Shown here in pieces: positions 1 through 7,235 of a stretch of DNA of 10,155 bases. This DNA is from CAZLLV01 sp964560325. GTDB taxonomy: Bacteria; Acidobacteriota; Thermoanaerobaculia; Multivoradales; DATKCC01. Position 1 is the stretch's first letter, and each line of letters starts with the position of its first letter. The stretch is from contig CAZLLV010000205.1 of the NCBI GenBank assembly GCA_964560325.1, positions 1-10,155 of the forward strand. The letters are read 5' to 3'. A model generated the notes under the pieces. The model was given only the letters and a program-made list of their open reading frames with translations, had not been told where the DNA came from and ran no database searches. The position numbers were made by a program, and so were the translations under genes.

Positions 1-1
1 G

Positions 2-100
2 CTCGAAAAGCTCGGCGGCGACTCGATACCCGAGCTGCTCGCCCACTGGGAGGCGACGAAGCGCCTCCAGGCGGAGTGGATCGAGGGCTTCGGCGCCTGA
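2..100 (+). CDS. C-terminal end of an unidentified protein (partial)
   Basis: This is the last 32 codons of a gene that enters from the left edge, read in frame 2 and ending in TGA at 98-100. The visible peptide is hydrophilic and probably helical, with the stretch LLAHWEATKRLQAEW near its end. No motif allows a family assignment. The codons are strongly G/C-ending (gag, ctc, ggc, gcc), as in the ATPase gene at the right end of the window, which supports it being a real coding end and not chance. It converges on the large SIR2 gene, with 12 bases between the two stop codons and no room for a separate terminator. Confidence 0.6.
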   Translation, partial: LEKLGGDSIPELLAHWEATKRLQAEWIEGFGA

Positions 101-112
101 TCCTCCTCGCGC

Positions 113-3100
113 TCAGCTCGACGAGACGCTGATCGCCTGAAGCAGAACGTCTTCCAGGTCGGTCTCGAGCGCCTCGCGTATCCTCCGGCGGGCACTCCGG
201 TATGGCGTGCGGGGCGGCATGAAGTCGTTGTCGCCCTCCAGGCTACGCACCCAGCTCCGACTCGCCGAGACGCTCGGAAGGCGCTCCAGGCCGGCCTGAT
301 GGTTGACTTGTTCCCAGAGCTGCCACGTGCGGTCGAGGAAGCGGGGCGGCGTCTCGTCCCGCTCCTCGCCCAACTGCCGGGCCTCCTGCCATAATCTCGC
401 TCGAACGTAGATCGCGACCACCAGAAGCTCGATCCAGAGCCGCACGAACCGGCGCCGCCGGCGGTCGTCGGCCGGCGGCGCCACGTCGAGGCCGCGCCGT
501 ACGGCCTCGAGACCACTCCGCACGGCCTTCGTGGCGTTCCCGATGCGCGAGGAGTGCACCGCTCTGACCTCCGCTCCTCCCGGCCCCTGTGCTCCGTTGT
601 CGGGCTCTCCGACCGACCACGCCTCCAGCATCATGGTGAGGATCCGCTGGATGTGGAGTTGGGCGCGAAGCTGGAAGAGGCAGGCCCACCACTCGGGTGT
701 GCGTCGCCCGCTTTCGAGGAGCACTTCAGCGTGGTCGAGCAGGTCCACCGCCTGCGCCAGCCGCGCGGCGACGGCAGCGATCGCGTTCTCCCGATCACCC
801 GACTGCACCCGGACGCACTTCCCACCCGCTTCCAGGATGAGTGCTTCGGCGTTGCGGAGGTAGGTAGCCACGAGCGCCTCAGGCGGCGCTAGCGACGCGC
901 GGCGCCGTGAGAGTCCCGCCCGCGCCAAGTCGAACTGCCGGTAAGCGTCCGCGTACTCCCGGCGGAGCGTGTGGGCGCGTCCCAGGAGCGATCGGAGATA
1001 GGCGCGGACGGCGTAGTCCTCCTCCGGGAGGTAATCGAGCAGCTCTAGTGCCTCGGTCACATGCCCCATTGCCGGCGAGTCCCTTCGGCGGGTGGCGCTC
1101 GGCCGCTGTCCCGTCACCTTCACATCCCATGAATCAACGGTAGTGAGGACGCGGTCCGCTTCGAGCCGGTGCCAGCGGACGATCGCGTGCCGTCTGGCGT
1201 CGCGCTCCGCCATCAGGCCGCTCGGCGGCTCCGGCCACGCCTCAAACAGTCGGGCGATGGCCTCCGAGACCGCGCCGGTTTCGTTCCCGCGGCCAATCCG
1301 TCGCAGAGCGTCCGCTGCATTCAGGAGCGCGTCGACGATTCGCGGAGCGCGGTCACGCTCGGCGGGGTCACCGCTGCCGGCCAAACTGGCAAACACCTGC
1401 GGGTCGACCCAGTCCGCCGGCGGCCGCGGACGGAGCGGCGGCTCCCGTACGATGCGCGGCGCTCGCCCGTCGCTGGCGAGGAGTCGTTCGACCTGTTCGT
1501 GGAGCTGCGCCAGCAGCATTGGGGTCTCGAGAGCGGTGCGGTAGACATCGAGCAAAATCTCTACCACTTCGTCCAGGAGCTTTCCGCGCCATCGATCGAA
1601 CTCGGAATGCTTTCCGGCGAGTCTCGCCCGTAGAGTCGATGCCCCGTCGCCGAACGGACCCAACGTGTCGAGCTGCTCGACCAGCGCCCGCGTCCAGGTC
1701 TGGAGCCCGGAGCCCGACGTGCGGACCAGCAACTCCTCTCTTTCCTGGACGATGACGCCGACGAGCGCTCGCAGCTCCTCGAGCCAGAGTTCCCCTACCC
1801 CTTCGGCGAGATCGGACCGCTCTTCCTCGCGCCGGTACCGGGCCTCGCGAAGCCCGAGCTGACTTCGCACCTCTTCCTCCCTCGCCTCGTCGAGCACGGA
1901 GTCGGTCTCCCCGAGATGAATGAACAGGTCGCGAAGCTTCCGCACCGTCTCCACCCGGTGATAGAGGTGCTCTCGAAGGGCGCCGACATCGCGCGAAGTC
2001 TGGTACAGATCGCGGAAATAGTGCCGCGCCACCTGCCGCTGGAGCTTCGCCAGGGTCGCGAGACGAAGCGCCTCGAGGCCATAGCGGTCACATGCGGTCC
2101 CGTTCCATTCCTTCTCGAAGCAGGCGAACAGGCGGTTCCGGAACGGTCGGCTGATCCAGAGGTACCCGCCCTCCAGGTTGAGGAGCACCCGGCGAACCGA
2201 GGTCTCGCTCGAGCCGATCAGCGTCCGCTGAAAGACTTTCAGGACCTCCTCCTCGCTCCGCCGGATCCGGCGGTGGATCGGCTCATCGGAGCTCGTCGCC
2301 GCCGAGCTGTTCGACCGGTCCAACATCGGAAGGAAGACGAGGCTCCTCCAGCGTCGGAACGCGCACAGCGACGCCAGGGTCTCCCACGATCCTCGGTCGC
2401 TCACGAGCCAGGGGGACGGATCGCGCACCCACTTTCCGGGGATCTGCCGCCTGACCGAAGGTCGGAGGGCGACCGGATCGGTCCCAGTCGTGCCACCGAT
2501 CCGCTTGATCAGCTCGAGCCAGTCGATGGAGCTCCGCCGAGCAGGCATCTGCTTGTTCCCCTCCTCTGGAGCCTCCTGCACCGAGAACGCCAGGATCGAG
2601 TCCCGCAACCGGAAAGCGGACCCGTGCGCCCCTCGCTCACCAGAGCTCAGCAGGTCGTCGTTGAAGCTCCGCAGGACGAGATTCCGAAGGAACCCGTCCC
2701 GGTTCGACAGGCCGCGCAACGCGCAGTGGTGGTCGAACGGTACTCGGCCAAACGCCTCGAGGCCGCTGAAGGCGACGACGTAGCGGCCTCGGCCGAGGCA
2801 GGCGACGATCCGCCGGATTGCCTTCTCGCTGTTCTCCAGCGTCACGTCGTAGGAGAGGATCTCGGGCGGGAGGGTCGGATCGTACATGCGGAGCTGCGTG
2901 ACTAGCTCGTTGATCAGGTCTGGCACGTCGGACAGCGTGTCGAGATCGATCCAGATTGGCTGGTGGGTTGCCGAAAGCTCAGCTACGAAGTCAGCGAGTT
3001 GGAGGCTGGCTCCGAAGCCCAGGTCGTCGGCCTTACCGCGAAAGACTTGGATTGGCGGGGGCCACCGGTGCCGCTTCGGGGAAGCCGTCCCGGCGATTGA

Positions 3101-4426
3101 CCCGCCTCCAGGCCAGAGGTTACGCTCGGCACGGGTCCGATGGCTGACCGGGATCGGTCGGGGCGGATACGGCCGGTAGCCAGTGCGGGTGGGCGGGTGT
3201 CCTCCGTTCGCACGGATGTAGAGTTCCTCGAGGAACGCGCCGGGGTGCCGCACCCGGTAGTGCCGCAGGCGGTCACCGTCCTCGCGGAACCGTGCCAGCA
3301 CCGGCGGAGGCGGCCGCTCCGGCTCGAAGTGCAGCCAGACGACTTCGCCCGCCGCGCCCGCCTTTGCCTGGCCGCGGAACACCACCTCCATAAGGTCGAG
3401 TATGCGTTCGTCCCAACCGCCGATCCCCATGACCAAGAGAATCGGATCCTCGGACAGGTACTCGCGGAACCGGCTCTTGGTCTCGCGGTCAACCGGCGCG
3501 TTGAGGCTCTCTCCCACCCGCAGACCATGGCCGCTGCCGTGCAGCTTGAGCACGGCCAAGGTGTCCCGGACGAGCGATGGATGCGGCAGCGGCTCGAGCT
3601 CCGAAACTCGGAACTCTTCGGGGGCGAGCCCTGCCCCGTGCAGAGCCTGTTCCAGGAAGGGATCGAAGTTGATCGTGAAGAAGAGCCGCAACCGGAGCAC
3701 GGGCACGAGGAGCGCGAGATAATGGTGCGCGAGGCCAGGTTTCCGGCGGGTGGTCAGGACCTGGAAGAGGGAATCGACCAGATCCTGATCCGACCGCGTC
3801 AGCGTCTCGAGGAGCTCACGCCAGTAGACACCGGAGGGGCGCCACGGTTTCGGCTGCGTGCCCCTCGAGCCACCGCCAGTGGATTCGAACCCACCCGAGA
3901 GCTGCCGCCAGACCAACTCCGCCAGTTCCTCGTCCCGGCTCCAAATTCCCCGCAGGAGCTCCCGTGCGACTAACCACTCCAGACGGCGGGAGAACGGTTT
4001 GCCCTCGGCTTCGGGGGCGTAGCTCAAATAGTGCCACAGGTCCGCGTGGAGCTGATTCGGATCGGGCCAGCCTACACGGTACAGATAGTCGCGCAAGGGG
4101 CCCTGTCGCAACAGGCTATCCTCTTGCACCAACCCCTTCCCGGTCTCGAACGGGAGGCCAAAGTGCGCGAGTCGGTCCCAGTCAGCCAAGCGGAAGAGGC
4201 CCCGGTGCAGAAAACCCTGCACCTTTGCCAAGTACTCGGTGAGCAAGCTCAGCGGCGGGAATCCAACCTCGGCCGAAATCCCAGCGCCAAGGAATGGCAC
4301 GATCATTCGCCCGGCCCGCGACGCATCGATCAAATATTCAAATGGGTCCTCGAAGCTTTTCGTCTCGCGCCCGGCCATGGCTTTCTCGCGCGACGCCGAA
4401 TCCGGCGCGGACAGACTCCACGACAT
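113..4426 (-). CDS. SIR2-like domain / degenerate STAND-like NTPase / helical-repeat protein, putative anti-phage effector
   Basis: A very large protein (1,437 aa from this ATG). Residues about 28-405 are a SIR2-like domain: GAGIS (47-51) is the NAD-binding loop, TINFD (251-255) carries the conserved Asn and Asp, LKLHGS (293-298) carries the catalytic-type His296, and VMGIGGWDE (332-340) is the late Rossmann motif. In prokaryotic defence proteins (ThsA, DSR2, Avs5) this fold degrades NAD+ on phage detection. A basic, Pro-rich linker (about 410-458) follows. Residues about 459-600 look like a STAND/AAA core, with strands at IQVFRG, PIWIDLD and RYVVAF, but the Walker A and B positions are substituted. 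Residues about 720-1437 are mostly helical, charged in 800-990 and TPR-like around 1120-1290; this is the likely sensor half. No signal peptide or membrane segment is seen, so it is probably cytosolic. An alternative ATG at 4378 (1,421 aa) has a better GAG-type ribosome site six bases upstream. The defence role is inferred from architecture. Confidence 0.85.
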   Translation of the reverse strand: MSWSLSAPDSASREKAMAGRETKSFEDPFEYLIDASRAGRMIVPFLGAGISAEVGFPPLSLLTEYLAKVQGFLHRGLFRLADWDRLAHFGLPFETGKGLVQEDSLLRQGPLRDYLYRVGWPDPNQLHADLWHYLSYAPEAEGKPFSRRLEWLVARELLRGIWSRDEELAELVWRQLSGGFESTGGGSRGTQPKPWRPSGVYWRELLETLTRSDQDLVDSLFQVLTTRRKPGLAHHYLALLVPVLRLRLFFTINFDPFLEQALHGAGLAPEEFRVSELEPLPHPSLVRDTLAVLKLHGSGHGLRVGESLNAPVDRETKSRFREYLSEDPILLVMGIGGWDERILDLMEVVFRGQAKAGAAGEVVWLHFEPERPPPPVLARFREDGDRLRHYRVRHPGAFLEELYIRANGGHPPTRTGYRPYPPRPIPVSHRTRAERNLWPGGGSIAGTASPKRHRWPPPIQVFRGKADDLGFGASLQLADFVAELSATHQPIWIDLDTLSDVPDLINELVTQLRMYDPTLPPEILSYDVTLENSEKAIRRIVACLGRGRYVVAFSGLEAFGRVPFDHHCALRGLSNRDGFLRNLVLRSFNDDLLSSGERGAHGSAFRLRDSILAFSVQEAPEEGNKQMPARRSSIDWLELIKRIGGTTGTDPVALRPSVRRQIPGKWVRDPSPWLVSDRGSWETLASLCAFRRWRSLVFLPMLDRSNSSAATSSDEPIHRRIRRSEEEVLKVFQRTLIGSSETSVRRVLLNLEGGYLWISRPFRNRLFACFEKEWNGTACDRYGLEALRLATLAKLQRQVARHYFRDLYQTSRDVGALREHLYHRVETVRKLRDLFIHLGETDSVLDEAREEEVRSQLGLREARYRREEERSDLAEGVGELWLEELRALVGVIVQEREELLVRTSGSGLQTWTRALVEQLDTLGPFGDGASTLRARLAGKHSEFDRWRGKLLDEVVEILLDVYRTALETPMLLAQLHEQVERLLASDGRAPRIVREPPLRPRPPADWVDPQVFASLAGSGDPAERDRAPRIVDALLNAADALRRIGRGNETGAVSEAIARLFEAWPEPPSGLMAERDARRHAIVRWHRLEADRVLTTVDSWDVKVTGQRPSATRRRDSPAMGHVTEALELLDYLPEEDYAVRAYLRSLLGRAHTLRREYADAYRQFDLARAGLSRRRASLAPPEALVATYLRNAEALILEAGGKCVRVQSGDRENAIAAVAARLAQAVDLLDHAEVLLESGRRTPEWWACLFQLRAQLHIQRILTMMLEAWSVGEPDNGAQGPGGAEVRAVHSSRIGNATKAVRSGLEAVRRGLDVAPPADDRRRRRFVRLWIELLVVAIYVRARLWQEARQLGEERDETPPRFLDRTWQLWEQVNHQAGLERLPSVSASRSWVRSLEGDNDFMPPRTPYRSARRRIREALETDLEDVLLQAISVSSS

Positions 4427-4485
4427 CGGCTCGGAGCCGACGCGCTCCCGGTAAGGCGATCGGTGGTGGTTGAAACGGCCTGCGA

Positions 4486-4514
4486 ACTATAACCTGCCGA
4501 ATTTCCGAGAGCAA
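4486..4514 (-). promoter_or_regulatory. Sigma70-like promoter for the SIR2 gene
   Basis: Read on the minus strand, a -35-like TTGCTC (4514-4509) is followed by a 17-base spacer and a -10 box TATAGT (4491-4486) that matches TATAAT at five of six positions. Initiation would be near 4479, about 50 bases before the ATG at 4426 and about 100 before the ATG at 4378. The box lies between the dehydrogenase stop at 4548 and the SIR2 start, so the SIR2 gene can be transcribed alone. The -35 matches only three of six positions. Confidence 0.55.
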
Positions 4515-4522
4515 TAACGATG

Positions 4523-4542
4523 ACCGGTCCCGGACGCCCGGT
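4523..4542 (-). repeat. Short inverted repeat after the dehydrogenase gene (weak terminator candidate)
   Basis: Five-base arms ACCGG (4523-4527) and CCGGT (4538-4542) are separated by ten bases, just past the dehydrogenase stop. In the minus-strand transcript they could form a small GC-rich hairpin, but no U-run follows. It is therefore at best a weak or factor-assisted terminator, and it sits directly upstream of the SIR2 promoter. Confidence 0.25.
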
Positions 4543-4547
4543 GGTTT

Positions 4548-5693
4548 CTACTCCCGGTACGTGATCCGGTAGATCGCGCCGGCCTCGTCGTCCGAGAGCA
4601 GCATCGAGCCGTCGGGGAGGAAGAGGAGGTCGACCGGGCGGCCCCAGACCTCGCTCTCGTCGGTGCCGGGGAGCCAGCCCTCGGCGAAGACCTCGTAGGA
4701 CGTGGCGCGGTTGCCGTCGAGCTCGACCCGCATCACCCGGTAGCCGATCGGCGTGTCCCGATTCCAGGAGCCGTGCTCGGCGATGAACAGGTCCCCCCGA
4801 TACTCGGCCGGGAACATGTCGCCCTGGTAGAACTTCACCCCCAGCGCCGCCACGTGGGGCCCGAGGTTCTGCACCGGCGGCACGTACTTCTCGCACGCAC
4901 CCTCACTCCCGAATTCTGGATCCGGGATGTCGCCGCCGTGGCAGTACGGGTAGCCGAAGTGCTGGCCCTTCTCGGTCGCGCGGTTCAGCTCGTCCGGCGG
5001 CACGTCGTTGCCCATCATGTCGCGGCCGTTGTCGGTGAACCATAGATCCCCGCTCTCCGGGTGCCAGGTGAAGCCGACCGTGTTGCGGATGCCCGCGGCG
5101 TAGATCTCGCGCGTCGCGGCCGGGTCTTCGGCGGTCACGTCGAGGCGGGTGATCGTGTCGTAGATCGGGTTCTCCGAGTCGCAGATGTTGCACGGCGCGC
5201 CCACCGGCACGTAGAGCAGACCGTCCGGCCCGAAGGCGATGTACTTCCAGCCGTGGTGGCGGTCGGTCGGGTAGTCGTCGGTCACCACCACCGGCTCGGG
5301 CGGATCGTTCAGACGCTCCTCGATGCCGTCGTACCGGAGGATGCGCGAGACTTCGGCGACGTAGAGCGAGCCGTCGCGGAAGGCGACGCCGTTCGGCATC
5401 CGCAGGCCGGAGTCGATCTCGATCACCCGCCGCTCCCCCGCCTGGTCGGGCCGCTCGACGACCGCGTAGACGCTGCCGCCGCTCCGGTTGCCGACGAAGA
5501 TCGTGCCGGAGGGCGAGCGGGCGAGCGAGCGCGCATTGGGGACCGACGCCCAGTGCTCGATCCGGAATCCCTCGGGCAGCTCGATCGAGCCGAGCGGCAG
5601 GTCGGCCGAAGCCGTGGGTGCCGGCGTGGTGCAGCTCGCCAGCACGACGGCGAGCAGGACGGGAACGAAACGGTGACGGACGGGTCGACTCAT
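4548..5693 (-). CDS. PQQ-dependent glucose/sorbosone dehydrogenase-family lipoprotein
   Basis: A 381-aa protein of the soluble quinoprotein sugar dehydrogenase family (GSDH, COG2133), a six-bladed beta-propeller that oxidises aldoses or sorbosone-type sugars with PQQ. The start at 5693 is favoured because GAGGAG lies six bases upstream and the protein then begins with a lipoprotein signal: basic MSRPVRHR, a hydrophobic stretch, and lipobox LASC with the lipidated cysteine at 21. The mature protein should sit outside the cytoplasmic membrane. Family motifs include HHGWKYIAFGPDGLLYVPVG from 146 (probable active-site His), GIRNTVGFTWHP (201-212, the Arg-Asn expected to contact PQQ), FIAEHGSW (303-310) and GRPVDLLFLPDGSMLLSDDE (351-370). 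Two cysteine pairs (168/171 and 251/267) could form disulfides or a metal site. The substrate cannot be read from sequence. It follows the membrane-protein gene by 97 bases, so it may be only loosely coupled to it. Confidence 0.9.
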   Translation of the reverse strand: MSRPVRHRFVPVLLAVVLASCTTPAPTASADLPLGSIELPEGFRIEHWASVPNARSLARSPSGTIFVGNRSGGSVYAVVERPDQAGERRVIEIDSGLRMPNGVAFRDGSLYVAEVSRILRYDGIEERLNDPPEPVVVTDDYPTDRHHGWKYIAFGPDGLLYVPVGAPCNICDSENPIYDTITRLDVTAEDPAATREIYAAGIRNTVGFTWHPESGDLWFTDNGRDMMGNDVPPDELNRATEKGQHFGYPYCHGGDIPDPEFGSEGACEKYVPPVQNLGPHVAALGVKFYQGDMFPAEYRGDLFIAEHGSWNRDTPIGYRVMRVELDGNRATSYEVFAEGWLPGTDESEVWGRPVDLLFLPDGSMLLSDDEAGAIYRITYRE

Positions 5694-5728
5694 GGCAATC
5701 TCCTCGGCACAGATGGTAGCAAGCGGGG

Positions 5729-5755
5729 TGCCGACGCGCCCTCCCGTCGTCGGCA
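5729..5755. repeat. Eight-base inverted repeat upstream of the dehydrogenase gene
   Basis: Perfect arms TGCCGACG (5729-5736) and CGTCGGCA (5748-5755) flank an 11-base loop in the 97-base gap between the membrane-protein stop (5791) and the dehydrogenase start (5693). No T-run follows on the minus strand, so a simple intrinsic terminator is unlikely. It could be an operator, or a leader hairpin about 35 bases before the Shine-Dalgarno site. Confidence 0.4.
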
Positions 5756-5790
5756 TGCGTGAGAGGCGCCCGAGCACCCCGGTGAGACGG

Positions 5791-6561
5791 TCACGCGGCC
5801 AGGAGAGGCACCGGCGCCAGAGCGGTGAACCAGCTGACCAGCGAGCCGAGAAGGAAGTACTCCGTCACGATATCGACATCCGCCACGGTTCTGCCCTTCG
5901 GTTCGGCGGTCGATTCGTCCAGTCTCGCCACCCGCGAGAGCTCGGGAAAACGAAGAATGCTCTTGGCGGAGCCGATCAAGGCCGCAGCCGCGAGCTCCCC
6001 GGCGATCGCCAGGCCGAAGATGAGGATCCGCTCGAGGATTCCGATATAGCGCCCACCACGGAGCCTCTCCTCGGCGCTCATGATCTCCGAGCCCGCCACG
6101 GACAGCACCGCCCGTACCAGACCGTTGGACGGCGCCGTCAGCGCGAGCACGATGCCGACGATGAGCATCAGCCGTTCGGGGCCCGCGTCTACCATCGCGG
6201 AAAACGGCAACCTGCCGAGCCAGGTTTGGAAGCCACCGGGCGCGTCGCCGCCCCACTCCCCGCTGAACGTGACGAGGAGAGCCGAGTAGAGGCCGAAGGA
6301 GGCGAGCGCCGCCGCGGCGCAGACCGGCTCATGATCCGGAAAGGATCGAAAGAGGAGCCACCCGGCGGCTCCGGCAACGGCGAGCGCTACGAACCAGACG
6401 GTGCTCTGAAGGCCGAAGAGCCAACAGCCGGCGATGGCGCTCGATGCGGCCACGCCGATCCCGACGAGCGACCTCACCCGACCAGCGGGCCGTCCTGAGA
6501 GTCCACCCGCCACGAGCTCCGCGAGAGTCAGCGTGATCAGCCCCAGTGCCATGCCGATCAC
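5791..6561 (-). CDS. SatD-associated multi-pass membrane protein of unknown function
   Basis: A 256-aa membrane protein. The start is taken as the GTG at 6561, which overlaps the satD-like stop in GTGA and has GAGG ten bases upstream; an ATG at 6552 is the alternative. Hydrophobic segments lie at about residues 5-20, 31-50, 54-71, 79-99, 131-142, 174-197 and 234-252, so about six or seven passes. The most family-like part is the C-terminal third: RYIGILERILIFGLAIAGEL (171-190), then AKSILRFPELSR (199-210), then TEYFLLGSLVSW (233-244). From memory, the ILER...AKS.LRF.E...EY.L.G..lS pattern recurs in membrane proteins encoded beside SatD proteins, some annotated DUF3307-like; this could not be searched here. 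Translational coupling to the SatD-like gene suggests the two work together. Molecular function is unknown. Confidence 0.8.
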   Translation of the reverse strand: MIGMALGLITLTLAELVAGGLSGRPAGRVRSLVGIGVAASSAIAGCWLFGLQSTVWFVALAVAGAAGWLLFRSFPDHEPVCAAAALASFGLYSALLVTFSGEWGGDAPGGFQTWLGRLPFSAMVDAGPERLMLIVGIVLALTAPSNGLVRAVLSVAGSEIMSAEERLRGGRYIGILERILIFGLAIAGELAAAALIGSAKSILRFPELSRVARLDESTAEPKGRTVADVDIVTEYFLLGSLVSWFTALAPVPLLAA

Positions 6562-7235
6562 GAAAGGAAGTCCTCGAGCTGCTGATGTGCGCGAAAGATC
6601 GTGCTCGCGCCGTTTTCGGCCTGTCGCCGCGAGATCGACGATTGTGCGATCCCAAGCTCTCGCGCCATCTCTGCCTGGAGTCGCCCCTCGAACAGCCCGA
6701 TGGCGATGCGTGCGTCCTTGGGGTCCATTGCCGCCAGCAGTTGATCCTGGCAGAGGAGGAACGCGAGAACGAGTCGTTGGACCGGCTCGGCCATGCCCCG
6801 AACACGAGTCCGGACCGTCCGCGGCCAGCCGTTCCTTCCGGCGAGATCCGCAGCCTCCTCGATGGCCTCTCTCGCTCTCCACCACCCTTCTCCGCTCTGG
6901 GCGAGTGGCGCCTTCTCGGGAGCGACGGTCGTGACGGTCCCCCAGCCGATCCCGAATCGAACGTCGTAGCGCCCTCGGAGATGGAGCCTGAGCAAGACCG
7001 TCGCCCTCAGCGCGTCACGGACGGATCCGTAAACTCCCTGGAACTCGTCTCCGACGGTCGAGGTCATCGGCTCGACAGCTTCGACGCGCTCGTCGAGCCA
7101 TCGGTGGGCTTCCTGGAGGTCGGCGAACAGGGTCTCCTGTGACCCGACATTCTTCGAATCCACCACGTCCCCGATGACGACCGCGTACTCGGCCCCGGAG
7201 TCCACTCGTCGTGAAGCTCTCTCAGTTCCACTCAC
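6558..7235 (-). CDS. SatD-family protein with C-terminal helix-turn-helix
   Basis: A 225-aa soluble protein. The N-terminal part carries the SatD-family pattern: AVVIGDVVDSK (18-28), STVGDEFQGVYG (59-70), VRFGIGWGTVTT (92-103) and EGWWRAREAI (116-125). The IGD, GDEFQ and GIGxG blocks are reminiscent of nucleotide-cyclase/GGDEF-type folds, but no activity is established. The C-terminal region (about 176-206) reads as a helix-turn-helix, LQAEMARELGIAQSSISRRQ, resembling a DNA-binding recognition unit, so the protein may bind DNA, including its own repeat-rich promoter. The start is uncertain. GTG at 7235 lacks a Shine-Dalgarno site and lies five bases after a -10-like TATATT; GTG at 7205 (residue 11) has GAGAGAG 11-12 bases upstream. 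Both keep the conserved domain. SatD was named in the Streptococcus mutans sat operon for acid tolerance, where SatE is a membrane protein; this role may not carry over. Confidence 0.85.
   Translation of the reverse strand: MSGTERASRRVDSGAEYAVVIGDVVDSKNVGSQETLFADLQEAHRWLDERVEAVEPMTSTVGDEFQGVYGSVRDALRATVLLRLHLRGRYDVRFGIGWGTVTTVAPEKAPLAQSGEGWWRAREAIEEAADLAGRNGWPRTVRTRVRGMAEPVQRLVLAFLLCQDQLLAAMDPKDARIAIGLFEGRLQAEMARELGIAQSSISRRQAENGASTIFRAHQQLEDFLS

Noticed and set aside
1916..2905. Long plus-strand open frame (329 codons) inside the SIR2 gene
   Set aside because: It is antisense to a protein with clear domains; its product is low-complexity, rich in R, P, E and Q, with no recognisable motif. 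GC-rich coding DNA often leaves such antisense frames open.
3140..3973. Plus-strand open frame (277 codons) opposite the SIR2 domain
   Set aside because: It lies opposite the SIR2 catalytic motifs, shows no domain and has the same antisense-shadow composition.
5694..5777. Dehydrogenase start at 5777
   Set aside because: It would bury the lipoprotein signal 28 residues into the protein. The ATG at 5693 has GAGGAG six bases upstream and starts a proper signal peptide.
6562..6885. N-terminal extension of the membrane protein to an upstream start at 6885
   Set aside because: This would overlap the SatD-like gene by over 300 bases and add a basic, Gly/Arg-rich stretch that looks non-coding. The GTGA overlap start is far more typical.
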